The notes beneath the pieces were generated by a model, which saw nothing but the letters and a program-made list of their open reading frames with translations, was not told where the DNA came from and searched no databases. A stretch of 64,000 nt of DNA from Gentiana macrophylla. Its lineage: Eukaryota; Streptophyta; Magnoliopsida; Gentianales; Gentianaceae. A program made the translations under genes and the position numbers. The number at the start of each line of letters is the position of its first letter. Position 1 is the first letter of the stretch. Positions 10,690 through 21,034 of the stretch are shown piece after piece. The stretch is taken from NCBI GenBank assembly GCA_026214975.1, contig CM047814.1, positions 23,325,058-23,389,057 on the forward strand. Direction: 5' to 3'.

Positions 10690-12215
10690 GGCATTATGCC
10701 ACATGGTGGCAAAAGTGTTGAAGCCGCTGATTATGGGGTGGAGTCGCGTGTTCATCTTGTTTGGACTTCAAAAACCTTTATCGGTCACGAAAAATATGGT
10801 CTTCAGGAGAAATCGCCACGACAATCAAACCAAGTGCATTTACCACTATGTTTGAGCGAGCGACTTGTTTCCATCACCACAATAGGGACAAGCTTTCACA
10901 CCACCGTAGTCCACCCGGATAACATGCCATACGCAGAAAAATCATTGATAGTCCACATTAGTGCGACCCTTCATATGAAAATTCTGCTTTGTGGATACAT
11001 CGTAAGTAAACAACCCTGTTTCCCACAAATTGCTTCAACTCCTTAATCAATGGTTGCAAATAAACATCGAGGTTTCCTTTCGGATTTTTCGCCCGGTACA
11101 AGCAATCGATAAGAATATAAACTGTCTTTTCATGCACAACCAGTATGGAAGATTGTATGGTGTAACCATGGATCGCCAAAGAAGAGTAGTTCTTCCCAAA
11201 ATTACCAAAAGGTGCAAAACCGTCTGCATGCAAAGTCCTAACCGCACATTTCTAGGCTCCTTAGCAAACTCGGGGTGCATTTGGTCAAAATGCTTCCAAG
11301 CTTCAAAGTGTCACTTGGGTGGGCCCATTATACCGCTTGTCCTGGGGTTTTCCGCGTGCCACCTCATTTCCTTGCCTATATGTTTAGTGGCGTACAACCT
11401 TTGGAGTCTAGTCCAATCGGGAAATAAGTCATCACTTTGTTAGGCACACGTTGACCTCTTGCGTTCGTTTTGGTTTATATCGATCATGGTCACACTTCCG
11501 ACACTTGTCCAGATTCGCGTCCTCCTCCCAAAATAACATACACCCCCCGGGACACACGTGTATTTTCTCATGGGGTAGCTCTAATGCCTTTAACAACTTT
11601 TTGGTTTGATAGAAGTTCGAGGTCATTAAGTTATTCTTCGAAGAATATCTCCTATCAAACCGGTAACCCCGTCAACGCATTTGTGAGAGAGGTTGTGATC
11701 ACATTTCAAAGTGAGCAACCTAGAAGCCGCTTGCGCATGACGGAGACACTACTTCCATCACATCTGAGTTCCTCTGCGTTTTCAAATTTCAAAAACGATG
11801 CAACTTCGTGGTTTGGTGTCTCATTGTTCTCCTCTTGGTTAAGAAATTCTTCTCTTACGTGATCAATCCTATCATGTAATGCGTCATTAACCACGTCCTG
11901 ATAAGGGTTCACATTCCGTTCTTGCTGAACGTTGATCGGAATGGGAAACTCTTCACCATGACACACCCAATCATAGTAGTTTGCGCAAAACCCATATTTA
12001 GTTAAATGTAATCTCACGTCATGTTCGATCGAAAATTTAGTGTTCTTACACTTACTACATGGACACTTCATCATTCCATTATTTGCCCGAAACGAATTTA
12101 ACTGCTTTGCATGTTTTATGAATTCCTCCACACCATTCACAAATACCGGGTTAAATTTCTTGTTAGCATCCAACCTCTCGTACATCCAACTACGTTCTAT
12201 TCTCTTCATTTTCAA
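10690..12215 (-). pseudogene. TNP2-type CACTA transposase, frameshifted
   Basis: Reading begins at 12215 with a transposase-associated domain: RSWMYERLDANKKF, then the zinc-like CPCSKCKNT, HLTKYGFCANYY and HGE. Downstream fragments carry VCPGGCMLFWEE and CRKCDHDRY (11432-11626). LGLCADGFAPFGNFG-like and VTPYNLPYWLCMK segments lie at 10958-11280. KACPYCGDGNKSLA and WFDCRGDFSPEDHIF follow near 10780-10900. This order is that of plant TNP2 transposases, which cut and paste the element by its terminal repeats. At least four frame changes and an in-frame stop interrupt it. One frame change, near 10955-10965, lies where TCG stands in place of an expected CTG. Confidence 0.85.
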
Positions 12216-12494
12216 TCCTACACATCATATCATACAAAATATGAGATTAACAATAGTCTTTGAAGGTTGTCTCAACACTTTTGCAAACTCAGGTTTTACT
12301 CAACTTACTATGAAACTAACAACACTATAACCTAAATTTTCGATTCATGGTCAAAGGTTCGACGTCAAAATAATTCGAGGCTTTGCCGGATAACAAAGTA
12401 CCCCCAAAGTACCATTTTCCAAACGGGTAGAACACAGACCATTTGAGGACCTTATGTATGTTATGCTTATCATGTAAGCACATACTTATCATCA

Positions 12495-12665
12495 TTTCAA
12501 TCCAAATTCAACAAACCAATTCAACCAACATCCGGTTTCTAAACTAAGCATTTTCAACCAACATCCGGCTTTGCACATACTTAAGCATTCAACAAACCAA
12601 TTCAACAAACCAATTCAACCAATTCAGCCAACATCCGGCTTTGCACATACTTAAGCATTTTCCTA
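12495..12665. repeat. Imperfect tandem repeat in CACTA interior
   Basis: CAACATCCGGCTTTGCACAT and ACAAACCAATTCAAC recur two to four times between the transposase start and the right end. Confidence 0.7.
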
Positions 12666-12984
12666 ACTTATCTAACTAATACACATAAGTAAGCATTTTC
12701 TAACTTAGAATTACTACACATATATATCTATAAATCTATACTACATATGATACACTATATAAAAAATATATATAAAAAAAAAAAACATTAAAAAAAACGA
12801 AAAAAAAAAACGAAAAAAAATATTACATACTACAATATACAAAAATTACATACTACAATATATATATACAATATAAATTGAAAAAAAAAAAATATATATA
12901 AAAAAATAAAACTGTACATATATATATATATATACAATATATATATATACATACATACATATATATATATATACATAATAATAC

Positions 12985-13141
12985 GCAAGCGGGGAGGGGG
13001 GGGGAGGGGGGGGGAATCGGGTGCAGGGAGAGGGGTGGGAGGGGAGGAAGAGCATACCTGTGGGTGGTCATGGCGGTGGTGGGGGAGGAGGTGGCGCCGG
13101 AAGAGCTTCAGCAGGGGGAGGGGGGGGGGGGCGGCGGGTGA
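12985..13141. repeat. G-rich tract
   Basis: Long G runs, including several of five or more on the plus strand around 12990-13015 and 13112-13130, could form G-quadruplexes. They lie just upstream of the minus-strand transposase inside the CACTA element. Homopolymer counts here are also prone to sequencing error. Confidence 0.8.
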
Positions 13142-13199
13142 GAAGAGGGGGGAATGAAGAAGAGAAATGAGGAAGAAAAGGGTTGCCTTCGATCGATAT

Positions 13200-13470
13200 C
13201 CGCCGCTTTGGCGACGGAATTTAATGTCCGTCGCAAAACAACCCTAATTCCGTCGCAAACATATATATTCAGAATAATAAAATAATTTTATAAAATTTTA
13301 TTAAATATTCCGTCGCAAATTAATAAATATTCCGTCGCAAACTTGCCCGCCAAGTGGAAAAATTGGTCCCGCCAAATGTTCCGTCGCAAACAATTAAACA
13401 TCCGTCGCAAACGTAATTTTGCGACGGAAATAAAGTCCGTCGCAAAAAATCCGTCGCAAAACTGCTGTTT
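13200..13470. repeat. Right subterminal repeats of the CACTA element
   Basis: About ten CCGTCGCAAA or TTTGCGACGG copies mirror the left-end array. Confidence 0.9.
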
Positions 13471-13814
13471 TTTTGTAGTGAACGATGCTCTTCTCGCGGT
13501 GATCCTTTCCCTCTTGAGATGTCTGTTGAAAAGAGCAACGGATTAGCTTCGAAATTCGAAAGCCTCTTCTCCCCCTTTTTCCTCCAAACTTGCGCCCCTT
13601 AGTTAGTTTTTACGTAAAACAACAACTGGGTTAATTTAGGATTAGTTTTCCTTTTATAATCCCAATTAAAATCTAATTATTCATATTAATAAAATCCAAT
13701 AAATCCTTTTCCTTTTCTTTTCCCTTTTTCTTTAATTCCATTAATTAAATAACATAATATTCTGATTTTTGCTAAAAGACCGAGTTGTCTTTTTTCAAAA
13801 ATCGGGATATTACA

Positions 13815-14316
13815 CAACTTTTATTTCATTATCGCTTCGGAGAAACATCATAGCACTACATGAATAGAAATACATTATTTCATTCAGTTCTACAATTTCA
13901 AACAGGTCGTAATACTCTAAAGACTACGGTACTCATGCGTTGAGATATATATATTACGAGAAAAATTATGGTGCATCGGTGATTTGACAGGTTATACTAA
14001 GTGGATGGATATGATGCATCCAACTCATCCACTTTCACACAATAAATGTGTAGGTGTGAGGTGGATGTATCACATCCATTCATTTGGTATAACTCCGGTC
14101 CCAATAACTGTTGCACAATAACTTTTCTCATATATTACGTTAAAAAACATCACTCGGTCGATGCTCCTCGGGTAGAAAACGGCTGCATATAAGATCAAAC
14201 GCTATTATTATCGATCACCACTTCAACACAACAAATGTTACAACAACGACATTAATTTGTTGTGTTGAAATGATTATGAGAGTGTAATCTAACATGCATG
14301 CAAACATCATCGATCA
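13815..14316. other. Downstream flank of the DOG1-like gene with a palindromic MITE
   Basis: An inverted repeat runs from TTATACTAAGTGGATGGAT (13992) to ATCCATTCATTTGGTATAA (ending 14092). The arms are about 30 bp and imperfect, typical of a small palindromic MITE. No gene is seen in this stretch. Confidence 0.6.
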
Positions 14317-15021
14317 CTACTCGGCAGGAGCAGTTGCTGCAGCCGCGGCTGCTTGGGACTCCTTAAAAATCCCAAAGCTCCTAATTCGAAGAACATAATG
14401 TGCAGCAGACGCGAACTGTTTCACAGTTTGAAGCGGATTCAAAACCTCCATCACCTTATGGATAGTCGATCCCAGTAGGGCGTCGCCATTTTCAATCGTC
14501 TCCAACATCGCCGCCTTGGCATTATCTATCCCTGGAATCGCCCCTCCATCATGTGATAGTAAGTTCAACATCGTCTGCCCAGCCACACGTTCTTGAGCTT
14601 GAGCCAACCGTTTTTCAATTTCTTTTTCGTGCCTCCTTGTTTTCAGCTTTAATTATCTCAAGTGTTTCTAGTTGCACTGCTGTTAACTCCTCTCCCACGG
14701 AGTTCTTGATGAAAGAGAACACCATTAATTGAAGGCTTATACCCAGAAACCCAGATCAGTGTTCGCTCGAAAGGAGTCATCCATGGTGCAGACAACACGA
14801 AAAACGCGTCTTCTTTTGCTGCATTGCTCTTCTCGGAGTCGGGAGTAGTAACACCTGTAATGCCTCATAACTTTCCCGATTAGTTCGTTGCATTGTTGCT
14901 CGTGGTCAGGTATATTTGTGGTTAGAAGGGTGAAATCAATAAGTTGTTGATGAAGTTCTTCAAGCTTGATGAGCCAAGCTTCATAGAAGGCTACCATGGA
15001 TTCTCTCTTATTGGAATACAT
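14317..15021 (-). CDS. DOG1-domain protein, frameshifted
   Basis: Reading on minus from ATG at 15021 gives MYSNKRESMVAFYEAWLIKL, then LIGKVMRHYRCYYSRLREEQ. These match the N-terminal part of the DOG1 domain, which is found in seed-dormancy DOG1 proteins and in TGA-type bZIP factors. After frame changes come ERTLIWVSGYKPS, FIKNSVGEELTAVQLETLE and EIEKRLAQAQE. The C-terminal segment is EVLNPLQTVKQFASAAHYVL, ending in an alanine-rich tail. No bZIP basic region precedes the domain, so this is a DOG1-like rather than a TGA protein. Length would be about 230 aa, normal for the family. Three apparent indels (near 14770, 14700 and 14625) break it. One lies where CGAG stands for an expected CTGGAG and one in an A run. 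It may be a pseudogene or intact with sequence errors. Confidence 0.8.
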
Positions 15022-15090
15022 ATTTGCTGCACTGCACAAGTGGCTACGTACCTAAGTGTGAAGACCTAATATTATATGGGACATGGAAGT

Positions 15091-15102
15091 ATATTTATAT
15101 AG
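15091..15102 (-). promoter_or_regulatory. TATA box of the DOG1-like gene
   Basis: CTATATAAATAT on the minus strand lies about 70 bp upstream of the first ATG at 15021, a normal plant distance allowing a short leader. Confidence 0.6.
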
Positions 15103-15733
15103 GAATTTTGAGGGCAAACTTGGTTGTGAAGATATTAATTTGTTTATGGATTTTTTTTTTCCTTTTTTTTTCTTTATGGTAAACTTGTGAAGTAAATGTG
15201 TTTTCATAGCTAATTTTTTTATTAGGTTAAAGGTCGTAAAAGACTGTTTTTGATCTAAAATGATGTAAAAGGACAAGAAAAAAAGATAGTGGTCGAGAAA
15301 AGACAAAACGCGCGCGTATTATTACATGCTGTTACTACATGTTCTACAACCAAATGTAATGTATACACGTAGTAAATGCACGCGTTTTTCTTCTCAACCA
15401 TTATTTTTTTCTTGTCTTTTTTTCATTTTGTATTTTTTTGTCATTCTTCTAAATGCATCACCACTTTTTTTTATTTTATATTCATGGGTCAAGTTGCTTG
15501 TGAAGAAATACATTTTTTTTTTGGTTAAGAATAATTATAATCAAGGACGTAACAAAATGAACCCAAAATTCACTACCATGGTTATTACATATTTTTTGTT
15601 ACGGATTTTTATAAAAATATCATATTATCATAACGGTCGTAACATAACAAGTGACCTAATACTTTATGAGTTTACATAATAATCAATGTGCAAATTAGTT
15701 ATAAGGCCGTCGTTAGAGAATTAATTATCATTT
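15103..15733. other. Upstream region of the DOG1-like gene
   Basis: AT-rich, with T-runs and CGCGCG near 15310. A 117-codon frame on plus (15326-15679) is dominated by F, L and I from T-rich DNA and shows no domain. No other gene is seen. Confidence 0.4.
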
Positions 15734-15944
15734 AGGACACTCCGAAATCTTATTTAGTTATAAGGACATTCTAATTTTAAGAAGGAAACTTATTTAGTTA
15801 TAAGGACATTCTAATTTCAAGTGGATAAAGATGAAGAATGAAGGAAAAAAAAAAGAAAAAAAAAAGATGAAGCTGCTGCAAAAAAAAAAAAAAAAACATT
15901 AATGACATTAATGTTTTTATTTTTATTTTTTATTTTAAGATCTT

Positions 15945-16086
15945 GATGACATTGATGTCTCAAGCGATGACATTGATGATTTATGCGATGACATTGATTT
16001 ACAAGCGGTGACATTGATGACTTATCACGTGATGACATTGATGTCCGATCAGATGACATTGATGAATGATGCGAGGACATTAAGCT
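15945..16086. repeat. 21-bp minisatellite, block 1
   Basis: About seven units of GATGACATTGATGTCTCAAGC type, mostly 20-24 bp. The minus-strand frame (SMSS and NQCHR repeats) merely reads through this 21-bp period and is not called as a gene. Confidence 0.9.
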
Positions 16087-16294
16087 AAACATTCAAGATC
16101 GTGTTAAAGAATTGAGGATTCCACAATGAATCCAATTATCGATAGGGCACAAACAACGTGTAGCCATTACAAGAAGTCATAGTGAAGAGTCTTTGTAGTT
16201 TCACCAAACTTGTACTTATCCATATTAAAAGCTCCACATTTGGAGAAATGCAAAACAAGAGCAGAGTCGATCGATGCAGTTGTTAGGTTTTATC

Positions 16295-16440
16295 GCGCAG
16301 ACATTGACGACTTATCGCAGTGACATTGACGTCGATCGCAGGGATTGACGACTTTTGCGGTGACATTGATGTCTGAAGCAGTGACATTGATGACTTATGC
16401 AGTGACATTGATGTCTGAAGCAGTGACATTGATGACTGTA
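16295..16440. repeat. 21-bp minisatellite, block 2
   Basis: About seven units of GTGACATTGATG(T/A)CT-type sequence. Two variants alternate, GATGTCTGAAGCA and GATGACTTATGCA, giving a 42-bp higher-order period. It is separated from block 1 by about 200 bp of unrelated sequence. Confidence 0.9.
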
Positions 16441-16680
16441 TTTACAATTAGATAACTGATGCAATGATATTGATGTCACCACATATACAACTTGATACAC
16501 ACATTTGATAACTTTGTAAAGTAACTTTATTTCTTTGTTATCTTTAAATATTTGATTGATGTTGGTTTATTTGATTAGTGTTGGTTTAAATTTTAGATAA
16601 CTTTGTAAAATAACTGTATTTCTTTTGTTTTTTTTTTTTGTTTAAATGCATATTTTTACATCCAAATGTATGCATAAATT

Positions 16681-16838
16681 GCTACAATAACACGTCACTG
16701 CATAAATCTTTACAATAATACGTCAGTGCATAATTCGATACAATAAGACATCACTGCATAGATCGCTACAATAAGAAGTCACTGCATAAATCGCTACAAT
16801 GAGACGTCATTGCATAAATCGCTATAATGAGATGTCAC
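16681..16838. repeat. Minisatellite of about 28-29 bp
   Basis: Five to six units contain GCTACAATAAGACGTCACTG or close variants. The internal GACGTCA word is conserved in most. Confidence 0.85.
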
Positions 16839-16849
16839 TGATCAAGGTT

Positions 16850-16985
16850 GCCAATGGATCGCGGCGGTCAATACATCATGGTAGCCAATGAATCGCGGCG
16901 GTGAATGCATCGGGGTGGTTAATGGATCCCGGTGGCCAATGCATCCGGGTAGGTGGTCAATGCATGACGGTGATCAATACGTCAC
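16850..16985. repeat. Third minisatellite, unit about 20-25 bp
   Basis: Variants of GGTGGCCAATGCATCGCGG recur about six times directly after the previous array. Confidence 0.75.
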
Positions 16986-17343
16986 GTCGATTTTTATGAA
17001 GAAAAAAATTGATTTTATGAAATTTATTCGGAAAAATATCAAATTTATTTTAGAATAAAGAAGACGAAAAAATATGAATTTTAGTGAAAAAATTATGATG
17101 ATCCGAGTTTTAGATCAAAATATATGACATTTAGAATATGGTGAATTAAAAAAAACAAATAAATAAATATAAAAAAAACAACCTAACGTTCAGTTTTTTT
17201 TTTTTTTTTTTTCCTTCCCCCTCTCAGCGCTTTTTTTTTTTTTTTTTTTTTTTTTTCCGTTGCTTCTTTTTTTTTTTCTTCTTCCTCTTTATCCACTTGA
17301 AATTAGAATGTCCTTATAACTAAATAAGATTTCGGAGTGTCCT

Positions 17344-18085
17344 ATTACCCCTAATAAGTTGAAAATCAGTCCTTTTAAATAATTGGCCCATAATCAATTT
17401 TACAATTATGTGTTGTATCAGTTTTTATGTCACAATCATTTTGATAGTATCATCTACGAGAAATGTTTTATTTTCGACACGAATTGTTGAGTGAATGTGA
17501 AGAGTTCGGTTGGAGATAAAATCTTATTTCATAAAGCAAAATTAATTGGACACGTGTTGATTATGTGAAAAAAATATCATTTATATATAATGTCTACACG
17601 TGTTTTAGGGCTTCCTAAGAACAAAATATGATCACTTAAAATATGCAGTTTATAGGAGGGTATTACTTATGATATCAAACACATTATATACATGTATTTG
17701 TTACTCATAAACTACAAATGTATAAGTTGAAACAAATAAATATAGTTCCACAACATTTTTTTACCATTGATTATGATGTGAGATTTATTGATTCGTATAA
17801 GTCCAATAAAAATCAAAGAATAAAATTATATATATGTTGTGATACTTTGTTGCTAGGATGCATACATACTTCATCCTGCAAACCTATCTCGTATCCGATA
17901 CGTATCGGATACCGATACTTGACGGATATTCTGGATACTCCGTTGGATACATACTTGGGGCGCGCGAATTGTAATTTTCAAAAGTTGGATAGTTTAACTA
18001 ATAGACGTATCTTGACTACAGATACAAGTATCCAAAAAAACATTATACTTAAAGAATGAGTTTGAACATTAATACATGTGTATGT

Positions 18086-18134
<49 letters not shown>

Positions 18135-18229
18135 AAGAGTACTAAAAAAGTATGAGTATTTTGTTAGAATTTAGAATTCATTTTTTTTTTTAAAGTAGAA
18201 CTCATTTTCAGACACATGATTCTTGTACA
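17344..18229. other. AT-rich DNA, no gene seen
   Basis: Contains a perfect 22-bp palindrome at 17891-17912 (GTATCCGATAC followed by its complement) and a (CA)n(TA)n microsatellite at 18085-18134. A 113-codon frame at 17718-18059 spans the palindrome and has no domain, so I do not call it. Confidence 0.5.
18085..18134. repeat. (CA)n(TA)n microsatellite
   Basis: About 13 CA units followed by about 12 TA units. Confidence 0.95.
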
Positions 18230-19070
18230 TGTTAGTGAAGTTTGTTGAGAATTGAACAACAGTATCAAACTGAAAAATAAAAGGAACTTGATAACACCGC
18301 AGAGACGACTTGAAAGTCTTTCTCATAAAAAACTATTCGATCCCTTGAATTGCCTCCGGGAATTACTCGAATATAATCACGGGATATAATCTACTTTGCT
18401 CTTTCTATCTTTGGCAATAAGATGAAAGAAAATGCTTTAAAAATTTTGTGGATATGTGTTTAAAGTTGAAGTTCAAGAACATTCAAAAAGACCAAAAATT
18501 GGCTTAATTTATGCTTAGATCATTCTACCGATTTGTTCCAAGTGTTACTTTATGTATATATAATGTTATATCAACATAACTCACGATACAACCGCCGTGG
18601 ATCGGTTGCAATAGCAAAATCCGAAAAGACACCAACAAAACCGAACAAAATCGCCATATAATCTGAATCGGGCGCCCGGCGAACGCTTCGTCAATGTTCG
18701 GGCGCCCGTCGAACATCAAGTTGCATCTGAATCAATTCAAAGATCGGGGCGCCCGTTCAAAACACATGGGCGCTCGTCCAAACACATGGACGCCCGTCCA
18801 CTGCCGTCGATACATCCTCAGTATCTAAATCAATCCATGGACGCCCGTCCATGAATTCTCAGGACGCTGTTCGTAGTATATGGACGCCCGTCCCAAAATG
18901 CAACAAAAAATGGTTTTGTTCAACACTTGATCTAACACTCTCGTAAGCTTGTAAATATCAAATGTAAGCATGCACCCGCATCTCCTAACTCATATTGATT
19001 GTTTCAAGCTTACCAAACCTCAAACTAAATCCAATCACACTAAATCACATTGGTGATATAATCACCAACA
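18230..19070 (-). repeat. Copia B 3' LTR
   Basis: 841 bp on the polypurine-tract side. Compared with 23594-24462 it differs in clusters, many at CTG or CAG trinucleotides where this copy shows TCG or CG. It carries six or more copies of the ACGCCCGT hairpin motif (18670-18896), including CATGGACG-CC-CGTCCATG near 18837-18854. Confidence 0.9.
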
Positions 19071-19575
19071 ATCCTCCCCATTTAGTGTAACCCTTGACTT
19101 AGTTAAAATCATTAACACACAACAATTCATTTTCAATGATAATATCACGCATTGAATTACCATCTAGTATATTACACATTCCAAAATATTCTAGTATTAG
19201 GGTGTGACTATGCATTGAACCCTTTTACACAAATGAATACTTCAAAGATAATATACACACACGAATTAAAAACAACTTCTATAGCTTGCTTGACACTCTT
19301 TATCCAGGCCTTGTGTCCATATCAATTCATGAGAATGTAGAAAGCCAACCCTAACTTTCTTGAAGCGGCCAAACTTCAAACTCATATAGGTGAGTCTTAT
19401 TAATCGTGTACACACAACGACACTTTTTTTTCATAAGACTCATTAAGAAAAATTATCAACCTCACAAGCGGTTTAAGCACAAACCTTCGGACAAAAACAT
19501 GTGCCAAATCTAAGTCATTAGACCTTCCTCATTGAATTCAGCCCCTAACGTCATATTAGGAGGGAATTGGGTATT
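19071..19575 (-). other. Copia B 3' untranslated internal region
   Basis: Non-coding sequence between the RNase H stop and the polypurine tract; no other gene is seen. Confidence 0.6.
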
Positions 19576-20090
19576 CTAATGCAAAGATTCAATAGGTTGT
19601 AGACCCATCCCGACAACCGACTTGATGAACAAATCCTTAGCCAATGCTTTGGTCAAATGATCGGCTAAATTCTTTTGAGATCTCACAAAAGCAACTGATA
19701 TCACCCCGTGAGTGATCAATTCACGAATCGAGCTATGTCTAACTCCAATATGTCGCGACTTTCCGTTGTACACTTGACTATAACACTTAGCCAAGGTATT
19801 TTCACTATCACAATTGATAGAAATTGGTGATATCGGTTTTGGCCACAATGGAATCTCATAAATCAGATTTTTAAGCCATTCCGCCTCTAAACCGACCGAA
19901 GCCAAGGCAATAAATTCTGATTCCATTGTTGAAGTAGCATTACATGTTTGCTTCTTGGAAGCCCATGAAATGGCACCACCTCCAAGTAAAACACCCAACC
20001 ACTCGTTGAAGAATGATTCTCATTTGATATCCAACTAGCATCCGAGTAGCCTTCTATTACCGAAGGTCGTCCCAACATAAGTTAAACCAA
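19576..20090 (-). pseudogene. Copia B RNase H domain
   Basis: The frame from 20078 gives LGRPSVIEGYSDASWISNEN. After a frame change come SWASKKQTCNATSTMESEFI, INCDSENTLAKCYSQVYNGK, and NLADHLTKALAKDLF near the end. The acidic residues expected for RNase H are visible: D of YSDASW, E of MESEF and D of NCDSE. It degrades the RNA of the RNA/DNA hybrid during reverse transcription. One frame change near 19990 breaks it. Confidence 0.85.
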
Positions 20091-20409
20091 AATTTTTGGT
20101 AAACTTAAGGTACCTCAACACACGTGTTACCGCGATGCCAATGAACACCGCTAGGATTACTAGTATATCTACTAAGTTTTCCAACCGCATATGCAATGTC
20201 CGGACGAGTGCTAGTCATTGCATACATTAAACATCCTATTACTCGAGAATATTCAAGTTGAGACTCTGGTTTACCGTATTCAACTCAAATTTCTCATGAG
20301 GATCCATGGGAGTTCTAGCCGAACGTAATTTTCACAATTGAACTTCTTCAACACTTTCTCAATATAGTGAGATTGTGTCAAAGTAATCCTTTGTCATTCC
20401 TTATGATTT

Positions 20410-20982
20410 TTATACCAAGGATAACATCCGCCTCCCCATGTCTTTCATTGAAAAACTTGATGACAAAAATGATTTGCATTGGTCAACTTGATCTTGGCTT
20501 GTACCAAAGATCAACATGTCATCAACATATAGACAAATGATTACACCATTTCCGGTTTCATCAAATTTGCTATATAAACACTTGTCCATTTGGTTAAGCT
20601 TAAAACCATTAGACAAAACAACTTCATCAAACTTATGGTGCCATTGTTTGGGAGCTGCTTCAATTATATGATGATGATTTAACAAGCTTACACACTTTAT
20701 GCTCATTTCCGGTATCACAAAACCCTCCGGTTGTTTCATATAAATTTCCTCATCTAGATCTCCATTCAAGAAGGCTGTTTTAACATCCATTTGATGGATA
20801 ACAAGATTGTTAATGGCTGCCAAGGCTATCAACAACCTAATAGTGGAGATTCGAGCAACCGGGGCATAAGTATCAAAATAATCAATGCCTTCTTTTTGTC
20901 TAAAGTCTTGTATCACCAACCGGGCTTTATACCTTTCAACGGATCCATCAATCTTCATTTTCTTTTGAAGATCCATTTGCAA
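20410..20982 (-). pseudogene. Copia B reverse transcriptase domain
   Basis: A 190-codon frame has KARLVIQDFRQKEGIDYFD, DVKTAFLNGDLDEEIYMKQP and the catalytic CLYVDDMLIFG with its paired aspartates. The usual segment just before APKQWHHKF is garbled (LLNHHHIIEA), indicating a local indel pair. The frame breaks at the downstream end, near MGRRMLSLV. Copia-type by domain order. Confidence 0.9.
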
Positions 20983-21034
20983 CCTAACGGTTTACAACCA
21001 CGTGGAAGATCCGTTAATATCCACGTATCATTGC

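Larger units (their letters stand above)
8933..13480 (-). mobile_element. CACTA (En/Spm-type) transposon
   Basis: The left end is CACTACAAAAAACTGGG and the right end TGTTTTTTTGTAGTG. They are inverted repeats flanked by the 3-bp duplication AAC (8930-8932 and 13481-13483), as expected for CACTA. Subterminal copies of CCGTCGCAAA/TTTGCGACGG fill both ends. Coding remnants read on the minus strand: TNP2-type transposase first, then a second weaker gene. With several frameshifts it is probably non-autonomous. It sits inside the solo LTR, so it inserted after that LTR. Confidence 0.95.
7513..13814 (-). repeat. Gypsy-type solo LTR, split by a CACTA element
   Basis: On the plus strand it starts TGTAACGCCCC and ends GGGATATTACA, flanked by CAACT at 7508-7512 and 13815-13819. 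Removing the CACTA insertion leaves about 1.75 kb, with no second LTR or coding domain, so I read it as a solo LTR. The transcribed strand is probably minus, because the related LTR at 51820-53495 ends GGGGCGTTACA on plus. Both share words such as GCGTAGTGCCCTT and a TACTAAGTAC/GTACTTAC block. It contains the hairpin cluster at 8390-8549. Confidence 0.8.
15734..17343. mobile_element. Terminal-inverted-repeat element with minisatellite interior
   Basis: AGGACACTCCGAAATCTTAT at 15734 is the inverted complement of the end at 17343, and the arms extend to CTAATTTCAAGTGGATAAAG at 15840. The left arm has a short internal tandem duplication of TTAGTTATAAGGACATTCTA. Length is about 1.6 kb with arms of roughly 60-100 bp, suggesting a foldback or Mutator-like non-autonomous element. 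No convincing TSD was found. The interior has no transposase, only three minisatellites and a polypyrimidine tract (17189-17285). Confidence 0.7.

Noticed and set aside
10696..11862. Plus-strand ORFs of 116-137 codons in the CACTA interior
   Set aside because: They lie opposite the minus-strand TNP2 transposase and show no domain; they are shadows.
12846..13071. Proline/tyrosine-rich 69-72 codon ORFs on minus
   Set aside because: They are translations of the G-run tract and AT microsatellite.
15817..16500. SMSS/QCHR repeat proteins on the minus strand
   Set aside because: They are translations of a 21-bp minisatellite without a non-repetitive domain or a plausible promoter.
16681..16985. 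A CRISPR-like array
   Set aside because: Units follow each other without unique spacers, and the context is plant nuclear DNA.
17718..18059. 113-codon ORF
   Set aside because: It spans the GTATCCGATAC palindrome and AT-rich DNA, and has no recognisable domain.
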